NCBI GenBank assembly: GCA_963700885.1
Contig: CAVOZJ010000013.1
Span: 62,001-126,000 of the forward strand
Reading direction: 5' to 3'
DNA length: 64,000 nucleotides
DNA from: Anderseniella sp963700885
GTDB lineage: Bacteria > Pseudomonadota > Alphaproteobacteria > Rhizobiales > Aestuariivirgaceae
Positions 26,256 through 33,527 of the stretch are shown one piece after another. Below the pieces are notes generated by a model, which worked only from the letters and a program-made list of their open reading frames with translations, was not told the DNA's origin and did not search any database. The translations under genes were made by a program, and so were the position numbers. Every line of letters starts with the position of its first letter. The first letter of the stretch is position 1.

Positions 26256-28787
26256 TCAGTCCACCCGCAGAACGCGCGCCGGATTTGCCCGTAATGCCGA
26301 CCAGGTGGTGATCAGCCCGGCGGCAACCGTAACTGCCAGTGCGACCAGCGCAGTTGCCACTGCAATCAGTCCGGAAAACTGCCAATCAATACCCATTACC
26401 ATGGTAATGATGGCCCAGGCGCTCAAGCTGCCGGCAACAATCGCAAATACCGCCGTTGCCACGCCAAGCAAGGCATATTCCATGACAAGTGCCTGCAGCA
26501 ACTGCGAGCGGGTTGCGCCATAGGTTTTCAGAACAACGGCATCATAGATGCGGCCTGACAATCCGGTTGCCAATGCGCCGCCCAGTACCAGAATGCCTGC
26601 AAGCACGGTTACGGCATTGGCTCCGCGGATGGCAGTGATGAGTTTTCCCATCAGTGAATTTATGGCATCCAGAGCGTCACGTACCCGGATTGACGTTATG
26701 GTTGGAAAGGGCCGGGAGACTGCCCTGAGAATATCAAGCTCGCGGGCCGGTTCGGCCTGTGCCGTAACGACGAACATGTGCGGAGCGCCAGCAAAGGTGT
26801 TGGGAGAAAACATCATGACGAAGTTGATTTGCAGGGAGCGCCAGTCAACAGCGCGGAAGTTTGCAACTTCCGCGGTAATTTCCCGGCCCAGGACGTTGAC
26901 GCTTACCGTGTCTCCGATTTTCAATCCGATGCCCTGTGCGATGTCTTCGGAAAATGAAACCAGCGGTTTGCCTGAGTAATCCCGGGACCACCACTTGCCT
27001 TGCGTCAGTTTAACGCCTTCAGGCGCGGTTGCCGAATAGGTGATGCCTCGATCCCCCCGCAACGCCCAGGCAGCATCAGCCGTTACCTTGACCTTACCTG
27101 CTGCCACCCCGTTCACTTTCACAATTCGGCCGCGCAGCATAGGTGCACGGCTGACTTCCGAAGCACCTGATCGCAGCAGCGTTCTGCCGAATTGATCGGC
27201 TTCGTCAGAATGGACATCAAGAAAGAAAAAGCTCGGCGCGCGATCCGGCAAATTGTCCTGCAATTCCTTCGAGATATTGCTGTCGATCAGGGAAAGGCTG
27301 ACAAAAAGTGTCAGGCCCAGACCGAGAGACAGTACAACCGAAGGGGTCGGGGTTCCGGGCCGATGCAGATTTGAAACGGCAAGACGCAAGACAGCTGACC
27401 TGGCGCGGGTGGTTCTTGACGCGATCCACATCATCAACCGGGCCATGGCTGTCAGAATGGCAAAACTGGCAACGATGCCTGCAGCATATCCATATGTAAT
27501 GCGTGTATCCGGAATAGCGGAAAGCGTCAGAGCGAAAATGCCGAGGAGAGCGATGCCAATGATCAGCCAGGATGCCGGCCCGGGCCAGGCAATCCTGCTG
27601 GTCAGCATATCGCGGAACAATGCACTGGGAGGGATCCGTCCGGCGCGGGCCAGCGGCCAGACCGCGAATGCGACCACAATCAGATAGCCAAACAATCCGG
27701 CCCGAATAACTGGCCACGGCTCAATGGCGACCGACACCGGGACCGGCAATACACCTGACAGCAATGCGCCGGCCAGAGGAGGTGTTGCCATGCCAGCCAG
27801 GACGCCGATGGTTATTCCGCCGGTCGCGACGATGAGAACCTCAATAAAATATGTCCAGAACACCAGCCTTGCGGAAGCGCCGAGACATTTCAGTGTCGCA
27901 ATGTTTCTGGTGCGCCGTTCCAGGAATGCCTTTACGGCATTTGCCACACCGACCCCGCCAACAATGAGTGACGTCAATCCGACAAGAGACAGAAAAAAGG
28001 TGAGCCGGTCGATGAAGCGGCGAACGCCCGGCGCTGCATTTTCACGTGAGCGAACCTGCCATCCCCTGTCTTGCAGGACGGGTTCAGCCTGCTTCACCAG
28101 CTGTTTCACCTGTACATCGTTTGCCGGTTTCGGAAGTGCCACACGATAACGCCATTTGATCAGGCTGCCGGGGCGGGAAAGACCTGTTGCCGCAAGTGAG
28201 TCACTGGCAATCATCAGGCGCGGGCCAAGCACAAATCCGTCTGAAATCCGGTCAGGTTCCCGAACGATGGCCGCGTTGATGACAAAATCCGAATTGCCAA
28301 CCCGGACAATGTCGCCAACTTTCAGGTCAAGACGTGCAAGCAGTGCTGTTTCAACCACTGTGCCGGGCCTGCCCGGCGCACCGGTTCGCAATGCGTCAGC
28401 CAGCGGCATTTCGGGTTCCAGTTGCAACCTGCCATACAGTGGATAGGCATCGTCAACGACTTTTACTTCAACAAGTGCTGCCGATTTGTCCGGGACTGCG
28501 GCCATGGCCCGCAATGTCGCAACCTTGCTTACCCTGCCTGCTCGAGAAATCAACGCACTCTGCTCGTCGCTGAGCGTATCGTACAGCGTGGAAAACTCGA
28601 CGTCTCCGCCCATCAGCGAGCGGCCTTCATTGGCAATGCCGGTGTTGAGCGCAGAAGAAAGCGCACCAACTACCGCAATGGCGCTGACGCCCAGAATGAG
28701 ACAGGCCAGAAATATCCTGAACCCCTGAAGCCCGGATCGCAATTCACGCAAGGCAAACCGAAACGCCACTGATAAGATTTGCATCAC
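26256..28787 (-). CDS. ABC transporter permease, YbbP-like (two FtsX domains)
   Basis: This 843-residue protein is a large FtsX-type permease with an N-terminal helix (about residues 20-45), an extracytoplasmic domain, and two sets of three helices (about 260-360 and 720-830), plus a central hydrophobic block, matching the YbbP/COG3127 architecture. It should work with the ATPase encoded just upstream, whose stop overlaps its start by four bases. The pair lies divergent to a TesA-like GDSL esterase, which is the classic association of ybbA-ybbP with tesA. The substrate is unknown; lipid or lipoprotein-related export is a family-level inference. Confidence 0.88.
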   Translation of the reverse strand: MMQILSVAFRFALRELRSGLQGFRIFLACLILGVSAIAVVGALSSALNTGIANEGRSLMGGDVEFSTLYDTLSDEQSALISRAGRVSKVATLRAMAAVPDKSAALVEVKVVDDAYPLYGRLQLEPEMPLADALRTGAPGRPGTVVETALLARLDLKVGDIVRVGNSDFVINAAIVREPDRISDGFVLGPRLMIASDSLAATGLSRPGSLIKWRYRVALPKPANDVQVKQLVKQAEPVLQDRGWQVRSRENAAPGVRRFIDRLTFFLSLVGLTSLIVGGVGVANAVKAFLERRTRNIATLKCLGASARLVFWTYFIEVLIVATGGITIGVLAGMATPPLAGALLSGVLPVPVSVAIEPWPVIRAGLFGYLIVVAFAVWPLARAGRIPPSALFRDMLTSRIAWPGPASWLIIGIALLGIFALTLSAIPDTRITYGYAAGIVASFAILTAMARLMMWIASRTTRARSAVLRLAVSNLHRPGTPTPSVVLSLGLGLTLFVSLSLIDSNISKELQDNLPDRAPSFFFLDVHSDEADQFGRTLLRSGASEVSRAPMLRGRIVKVNGVAAGKVKVTADAAWALRGDRGITYSATAPEGVKLTQGKWWSRDYSGKPLVSFSEDIAQGIGLKIGDTVSVNVLGREITAEVANFRAVDWRSLQINFVMMFSPNTFAGAPHMFVVTAQAEPARELDILRAVSRPFPTITSIRVRDALDAINSLMGKLITAIRGANAVTVLAGILVLGGALATGLSGRIYDAVVLKTYGATRSQLLQALVMEYALLGVATAVFAIVAGSLSAWAIITMVMGIDWQFSGLIAVATALVALAVTVAAGLITTWSALRANPARVLRVD

Positions 28788-29521
28788 GCCTGCCTGCCGT
28801 CACGGGCGTGGACCAGGCCGTCCCTGATTTCGATGGTTCTTGAGCAACGGGCTGCCAGATTTGGATCATGCGTGACCAGTACCAGTGTCGTGTCACTGCT
28901 TTCCTGAAGGTCAAACAGCAAATCCATGATCGTATGGCCTGTTTCCTGATCCAGATTACCAGTGGGCTCATCGGCCAGGATGATGTTTGCTCCTGCCGCA
29001 AGCGCCCGCGCTATGGCCACGCGCTGCTGTTCGCCGCCCGACAACTGGCCGGGATAGTGATCCAGGCGATGTTCGAGACCAACTCTTTCAAGCTGTCTGC
29101 GGGCAATATTGAAAGCATCGGAGGCGCCGCGCAGCTCCAGCGGTACCGCAACATTTTCCAGGGCGGTCATGGCCGGAATCAGATGGAATGACTGGAACAC
29201 GATGCCAATATTGTCACGACGGAATACTGCCAACTGGTCTTCACTGAGCCCGTTCAGGGTTTGCGAAGCGACCTCGACTTTGCCGCCGGTCGCCGCTTCG
29301 AGACCAGCGATCACCATCAGAAGTGTAGTCTTGCCGGAACCTGAAGGTCCGACAACGGAAACAGATTCACCCCTGCCGATTGCAATATCGATACCCTTGA
29401 GTATTTCAACGGCTCCCGCACGTGAGGATAGCGTCACCTGGACACCGTCGAGGCGTATCGAGTTGGTCTGGCCGGTCTGGCTAACCTTGCCTGGATTGAT
29501 CCTGTCTACATGGGCGTCCAT
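28784..29521 (-). CDS. ABC transporter ATP-binding protein, YbbA-like
   Basis: This 245-residue ATPase has Walker A GPSGSGKTTL, the signature LSGGEQQRVAIARALA, Walker B IILADEPTGNLD and a TLVLVTHDPNLA switch region. It belongs to the LolD/MacB-like group and, through context, to the YbbA branch. ATG 29521 is chosen because AAGGAAG lies just upstream at ideal spacing; a TTG 48 bases earlier would extend the protein by 16 residues. Its stop overlaps the permease start, implying stoichiometric synthesis. Confidence 0.9.
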   Translation of the reverse strand: MDAHVDRINPGKVSQTGQTNSIRLDGVQVTLSSRAGAVEILKGIDIAIGRGESVSVVGPSGSGKTTLLMVIAGLEAATGGKVEVASQTLNGLSEDQLAVFRRDNIGIVFQSFHLIPAMTALENVAVPLELRGASDAFNIARRQLERVGLEHRLDHYPGQLSGGEQQRVAIARALAAGANIILADEPTGNLDQETGHTIMDLLFDLQESSDTTLVLVTHDPNLAARCSRTIEIRDGLVHARDGRQA

Positions 29522-29627
29522 GAACTTCCTTACGTTTGCGTGTTCCAGCCGGACCACGTCTTGTTGCAAGCGGTTTCAGTTTCTATGTGTGTACACGACG
29601 CTATCATGCAAGGAATTCCGACGTAAC

Positions 29628-30272
29628 ATGCAATCATTTTCGCGAAGACAAGTGGTGAAAGCATTGGCGGTGACCGGATTGTTGCAGCCCGTGTTGCCGG
29701 TCGAAGCTGGCAAATCGTTCTCGATTGTGGCTCTGGGCGACAGCCTGACTGCAGGATACGGACTGCCTCCGGAAGAAGCGTTCACCACGCGGCTGGAGCA
29801 GCGCCTCAAGGCTAACGGGTTGAATGTCGAGGTCGTCAACGCAGGAGTTTCGGGCGATACCAGCAAGGGTGGACTGGCCCGAATTGACTGGTCAGTGCCC
29901 GATGGAACCGGACTGGTTATCGTGGAACTGGGTGCCAATGACGCACTGCGCGGGATATCTCCTGATGAAACGGCGAAGAACCTCGATGCGATTATTGCCC
30001 GCCTCCTGCAGCGTGGCATTGCTGTGTTGCTGACTGGTATGCTGGCTCCGCCAAACATGGGTCAGGATTATGAGACGGCCTTCAACGCAATTTACCCCGA
30101 ACTGGAAAAAAAGCACAATGTACCGCTGTATCCGTTCTTTCTGGATGGAGTAGCGGCTGATCCGGAACTCAATCAGGCAGACGGCATCCACCCGAATGCC
30201 GCCGGTACCGCAGTCATTGTCGAGCGATTGTCACCGCTGGTTGAGAAACTTGTACGCGCCGAAACATCGTGA
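29628..30272 (+). CDS. Arylesterase / lysophospholipase L1-like GDSL hydrolase
   Basis: This 214-residue SGNH hydrolase is exported: the N-terminus has a twin-arginine motif SRRQVVK (residues 5-11) followed by a hydrophobic stretch ending near PVEA, suggesting Tat export. Catalytic blocks are GDSLTAGYG (nucleophile serine), the glycine and asparagine blocks GVSGDTSKGG and LGANDALRG, and the DGIHPN block with Asp and His. Relatives such as TesA hydrolyse esters and thioesters. It is divergent from the YbbA/YbbP-like ABC genes, its usual neighbours, with 106 bases between starts. Confidence 0.9.
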   Translation: MQSFSRRQVVKALAVTGLLQPVLPVEAGKSFSIVALGDSLTAGYGLPPEEAFTTRLEQRLKANGLNVEVVNAGVSGDTSKGGLARIDWSVPDGTGLVIVELGANDALRGISPDETAKNLDAIIARLLQRGIAVLLTGMLAPPNMGQDYETAFNAIYPELEKKHNVPLYPFFLDGVAADPELNQADGIHPNAAGTAVIVERLSPLVEKLVRAETS

Positions 30273-30348
30273 CTTGAGATTGTCATGACAGGAGGTTTAG
30301 CCTAGGTGTGCGAACATTGATTCGGCGAAAGCGCAGGAGGGTCTCAGC

Positions 30349-30897
30349 ATGCCTCGACTGTTCACTGGCGTAGAGCTACCAGAAGATGTTGGCCAGGATC
30401 TGGCAATCATGAGGGGCGGTATAGAAGGCGCCCGCTGGATCGATCCAGACAACTATCATCTCACCTTGCGGTTTATTGGCGACATACCGGACCGCATGGC
30501 CGATGAGCTGACGGGTGAACTGCAACGTGTCGTTGCGATGCCGGCGTTCAGTGTTTCACTGACGGGAGTGGGCGTGTTTGGAACCAAAAAGCCGCATTCG
30601 CTGTATGTGAAAGTCGAGGAAAGCCCGGACCTTCGTCGTCTTCAGGCAATGCATGAGCGGATCTGCCAGTCTCTGGGCATGCCGCCGGAACAGCGCAAGT
30701 TTAAACCGCACGTAACAATCGCCCGCCTGCGTGGCGCCATGCCGAGGCAGGTTCAGACCTATGCCAGCGCCCACAACCTGTATCGTTCGCGGGTTTTTGA
30801 TGTCAGCCAGTTTGTGCTGTTTTCAGCCCGTTCATCACGCGGTGGCGGACCATACGGGCGTGAGGAAGTTTATCCCCTGGCACGGGCAGCGATGTGA
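30349..30897 (+). CDS. thpR: RNA 2',3'-cyclic phosphodiesterase (2H family)
   Basis: This 182-residue 2H phosphoesterase hydrolyses RNA 2',3'-cyclic phosphodiesters and was formerly called 2'-5' RNA ligase. Its two catalytic HxT motifs are HLTLRFIGD (about residue 44) and HVTIARLRG (about residue 124), and RLFTGVELPEDV is the usual start. A purine-rich AGGAGGG site precedes ATG 30349. It converges on and overlaps the phosphatase gene by 28 bases at the 3' ends, so no terminator can lie between them. Confidence 0.9.
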   Translation: MPRLFTGVELPEDVGQDLAIMRGGIEGARWIDPDNYHLTLRFIGDIPDRMADELTGELQRVVAMPAFSVSLTGVGVFGTKKPHSLYVKVEESPDLRRLQAMHERICQSLGMPPEQRKFKPHVTIARLRGAMPRQVQTYASAHNLYRSRVFDVSQFVLFSARSSRGGGPYGREEVYPLARAAM

Positions 30898-31343
30898 CTG
30901 GCGAGACCACGGGCAGCCAGTTCAATCAGGTCAAGCGCATGGTCAAATCCGTCTTCGCCGCCATAATAGGGATCCGGCACCTCCCGCACGGGCAGTTCTC
31001 CGGCAAATTCCAGAAACAGGTGCACCCTGCCTTTTGAGCCTTCGGGTTGCAGTTCGCGCAGACGGGCATAGTTATCCCGGTCCATGGCGGCGATGATATC
31101 GAACCTGTTGAAGTCGGCGGATTCGATCTGACGGGCACGCTGTCGTGATATGTCCATATCGCGCATCAGTGCGGCCTTGACGGCGCGTGGGTCAGGAGGG
31201 TCGCCGGCATGCCAACCGCTGGTGCCGGCGCTGTCTGTTGCCACCTGCGTCAGGCCCGCCTCATCGAGGGCGCGCCGCACAGCGCCTTCAGCCATGGGCG
31301 AGCGGCAAATATTTCCGAGGCAGACGAGAAGGATGCTTTTCAT
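30870..31343 (-). CDS. Low molecular weight protein-tyrosine phosphatase
   Basis: This 157-residue phosphatase has the P-loop CLGNICRSP beginning at Cys8, the catalytic aspartate in VPDPYYGGEDGFDHALDLI, and the length of the LMW-PTP family. It dephosphorylates phosphotyrosine, often on regulators of exopolysaccharide synthesis, but no such genes lie nearby. Its 3' end overlaps thpR in a tail-to-tail arrangement, and it is divergent from the pterin dehydratase gene with 48 bases between starts. Confidence 0.92.
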   Translation of the reverse strand: MKSILLVCLGNICRSPMAEGAVRRALDEAGLTQVATDSAGTSGWHAGDPPDPRAVKAALMRDMDISRQRARQIESADFNRFDIIAAMDRDNYARLRELQPEGSKGRVHLFLEFAGELPVREVPDPYYGGEDGFDHALDLIELAARGLASHIAARARG

Positions 31344-31391
31344 GAAAGATTGCGATAATGTTGCGTGCCAAACTGAACAGGATCATCAGCA

Positions 31392-31685
31392 ATGGCAGAA
31401 AAACTTCAAGGCCCGGATCGGGCAGATGCATTGGCAGACCTCGCCGGGTGGTGTGAGGTTGATGGTCGCGATGCAATCTCGAAAACCTTCGTATTCAAGA
31501 ATTTCAATGAGGCATTTGGCTGGATGAGCCGGGTGGCACTCAAGGCTGAAAAGCTTGACCATCACCCCGAGTGGAGCAATGTCTACAAAACCGTCAATGT
31601 AACCCTTGCCACACATGATGTTGACGGATTAACCGAACTGGACATTAAGCTGGCACGATTTATGGATAAGTGTACAATCATCTGA
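31392..31685 (+). CDS. phhB: 4a-hydroxytetrahydrobiopterin dehydratase (pterin-4a-carbinolamine dehydratase)
   Basis: This 97-residue protein is a PCD/DCoH-family enzyme that recycles the pterin cofactor of aromatic amino-acid hydroxylases. The signature block LDHHPEWSNVYKTVNVTL contains the conserved HHPEW and is preceded by FNEAFGWMSRVALKAEK. No phenylalanine hydroxylase gene is in the window, so the actual partner is unknown; some family members are thought to act in folate or molybdopterin metabolism. It precedes the Bax-inhibitor-like gene on the same strand. Confidence 0.92.
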   Translation: MAEKLQGPDRADALADLAGWCEVDGRDAISKTFVFKNFNEAFGWMSRVALKAEKLDHHPEWSNVYKTVNVTLATHDVDGLTELDIKLARFMDKCTII

Positions 31686-31697
31686 ACAAAACTTAAT

Positions 31698-31744
31698 CCT
31701 GACTGGACTTGTCAGGCTTGTTGTTTAACACCATATTCCGGTGT
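31698..31744 (+). promoter_or_regulatory. Structured 5' leader of the ybhL-like gene (two short hairpins)
   Basis: Between the phhB stop and the Bax-inhibitor-like start, CCTGAC/GTCAGG (31698-31716) and ACACC/GGTGT (31728-31744) can each form a stem. A structured element called the ybhL leader has been described upstream of ybhL-family genes in Rhizobiales; position and gene family fit, but I cannot confirm its consensus here. The first stem could equally be a weak phhB terminator. Confidence 0.3.
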
Positions 31745-31774
31745 GTATAAATCCATTCTCCGAGGGAGTTGAAA

Positions 31775-32500
31775 ATGGCAGATCTTAAATACCAGTCCCG
31801 GGCCCCCGCCGGTATGCGGGCGCAAGAGATTGACGAGGGCCTTCGGTCCTACATGCTTGGCGTCTATAACTATATGGCGCTCGGTGTTGCGGCTACAGCC
31901 ATCATAACATTGTTCGTAGCGTCTTCACCGGCACTGCTGCAGTTGGCAATGTCGCTCAAATGGGTGTTCTTTATCGGCATACTGGGCATGGGCTTCCTTG
32001 CTCCACGGATGATCTTTTCCAATAGCGCCGCTGTCGCGCATGGCGCCTTCTGGGGCTATTGTGCCCTTTGGGGCATGGGAATCGCGCCGATGGTTGGCCA
32101 CTATATGGGAGTTAATCCCGGTATGGTTGTCCAGGCATTCGGTATAGCTGCCGTCACATTTGGTGCTACCAGCCTGTTCGGTTATATCACCAAGCGCAGC
32201 CTGTCTGGCCTTGGCGCATTCTTCATGATCGCTACCATCGGCATCATTATCGCCATGGTCGTGAACGCGCTGTTGATCGGCTCTACCTTCTTCAGCCTGA
32301 TTACGTCGATTGTGACCGTGCTGCTGTTTGCAGGCATTACCGCTTACGAAACCCAGATGATCAAGGAAATGTACGTGGAAGGCGATGGTTCTGCTGTAGC
32401 TCGCGGCAAGTCGATCTTTGGTGCATTCATGCTGTATGGCAGCTTTATCACCATGTTCATTCATATCCTGAACATTCTCGGGATCATGAACTCGGACTGA
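31775..32500 (+). CDS. Bax inhibitor-1/YccA/YbhL family membrane protein
   Basis: This 241-residue protein has seven predicted membrane helices after a short cytoplasmic N-terminus (about residues 1-33), the BI-1 family layout. The family signature is seen in LFAGITAYETQMIKEMYVEG between the fifth and sixth helices, and the C-terminus LYGSFITMFIHILNILGIM is typical. Relatives act as pH-sensitive calcium leak channels or membrane-protein quality-control partners. ATG 31775 is preferred (GAGGGAG 8 bases upstream). A strong terminator follows at 32531. Confidence 0.92.
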   Translation: MADLKYQSRAPAGMRAQEIDEGLRSYMLGVYNYMALGVAATAIITLFVASSPALLQLAMSLKWVFFIGILGMGFLAPRMIFSNSAAVAHGAFWGYCALWGMGIAPMVGHYMGVNPGMVVQAFGIAAVTFGATSLFGYITKRSLSGLGAFFMIATIGIIIAMVVNALLIGSTFFSLITSIVTVLLFAGITAYETQMIKEMYVEGDGSAVARGKSIFGAFMLYGSFITMFIHILNILGIMNSD

Positions 32501-32530
32501 AGCTGAACCCCGGTTCACCTGATGCAAACA

Positions 32531-32568
32531 AGCCCCCGTCGCGCGCGTCAGCGCGGCGGGGGTTTTGC
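32531..32568 (+). terminator. Rho-independent terminator after the BI-1 family gene
   Basis: CCCCCGTCGCGC pairs with GCGCGGCGGGGG (12 bp with one T-G pair) around a six-base loop, followed by TTTT. It lies 32 bases after the stop, and in a tail-to-tail position with the DUF2794 gene. Confidence 0.92.
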
Positions 32569-32598
32569 TGTTTGGAACAGGTATACATAATTGCAGGT

Positions 32599-33000
32599 TC
32601 AGGCGCTGACCAGCTTCGGTTTCTTCAGCAGTACTTTCAAAACCTGTCCCAGATCATGGCCGCGACGCAGAATTAGTCCGCCTTGTGTGGTGACAGAATA
32701 TACGCCCTGCTTGCGGGCTAGTTTCGGGTTCTTTTCGATGCGGAAGAGCGGTTGTTCCGAACTGCGGCGAAACACGGCAAATACAGCGCGTTCCCTGGTG
32801 AAGTCCATGGCGTAGTCGCGCCATTCGCCCGCTGCTACCTTGCTCCCGTAGAGATTTAGAATCGTTGCCAGTTCTGTCCTGCTAAAAGCAATCCGGGTGT
32901 TCCTTCGTGCGTACTGGGGTTGTTTTTCCTGCGTATCATCATTTGCCTGAGGGTTGGCAAATGCTGCCCCCAGCGCCACGATCTCTGGCTCTTCGCTCAT
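32599..33000 (-). CDS. DUF2794 domain-containing protein
   Basis: This 133-residue soluble protein matches the alphaproteobacterial DUF2794 family. The conserved core is FSRTELATILNLYGSKVAAG followed by EWRDYAMDF and AVFAVFRRSSEQPLFRIEK, giving a small alpha/beta domain between about residues 37 and 125. The first 36 residues are polar and likely disordered. No enzymatic motif is visible and I know of no assigned function. It faces the 527-base non-coding region upstream of htpG. Confidence 0.85.
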   Translation of the reverse strand: MSEEPEIVALGAAFANPQANDDTQEKQPQYARRNTRIAFSRTELATILNLYGSKVAAGEWRDYAMDFTRERAVFAVFRRSSEQPLFRIEKNPKLARKQGVYSVTTQGGLILRRGHDLGQVLKVLLKKPKLVSA

Positions 33001-33196
33001 CCCACCTCCGCTTAACTGTTTGTATTAAGGCTGTAATATCTTTGGCGGGAATCCGGGGACAGTCAAGACCGATTGATGAAATCGGATGTTCGAACCGGAT
33101 TGGGTGTCATGCAATGATAATGAAACCGCCCAATTCCAGACACAAATAGACCCAAGAATCGTCAGGAACACGGAACAGTATTCACTTGTTGCCTCA

Positions 33197-33378
33197 AGGT
33201 CCGGCTCCAGATCGTTTCGGATATCTCAGCCCCCCAGCCCCCCGTGGCGAATTCGGAGCCGGACCTGTTTTGTTAGTGAGTTTGTGAGTTGCGTATTGAA
33301 TTGGGCCGGCATCGGTTCACTTGTCAGTTCAGTCAGTAAGAGATCCGGCGGCGCCTTTTTGGGGCCGCTGTTTTCTTT
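33197..33378 (+). ncRNA. Candidate structured non-coding RNA in the gap upstream of htpG
   Basis: The 33001-33527 gap has no plausible gene. It contains a perfect 12-bp inverted repeat (AGGTCCGGCTCC at 33197-33208, complement at 33255-33266) enclosing a C-rich 46-base spacer, and a terminator-like stem GCGGCGCC/GGGGCCGC with a TTTTT loop at 33348-33368, followed by TGTTTTCTTTT. A hairpin plus a downstream terminator, with a separate htpG promoter after it, is what an independent small RNA would look like. No family match is claimed and no promoter for it is obvious. Confidence 0.3.
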
Positions 33379-33402
33379 TGCGTGTCTAAGTTTCATGCCG
33401 GG

Positions 33403-33431
33403 CTTGATCTGACGTCGCAATATTCCAATAT
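33403..33431 (+). promoter_or_regulatory. Candidate heat-shock (sigma-32) promoter of htpG
   Basis: CTTG at 33403-33406 is followed after 18 bases by CCAATAT (33425-33431), close to the alphaproteobacterial RpoH pattern CTTG-N17/18-CYTATNT with one mismatch. It lies about 97 bases upstream of the chosen htpG start. RpoH control fits the gene. Confidence 0.42.
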
Positions 33432-33527
33432 TCTGCTACATCAAAACAACTTTTATACAGCTCAGGCCCGACAGCAGGCCGGGGCTGCAGGGCAATGGCT
33501 AGTCCAAACGGGAGGCGAATTCTCAAC

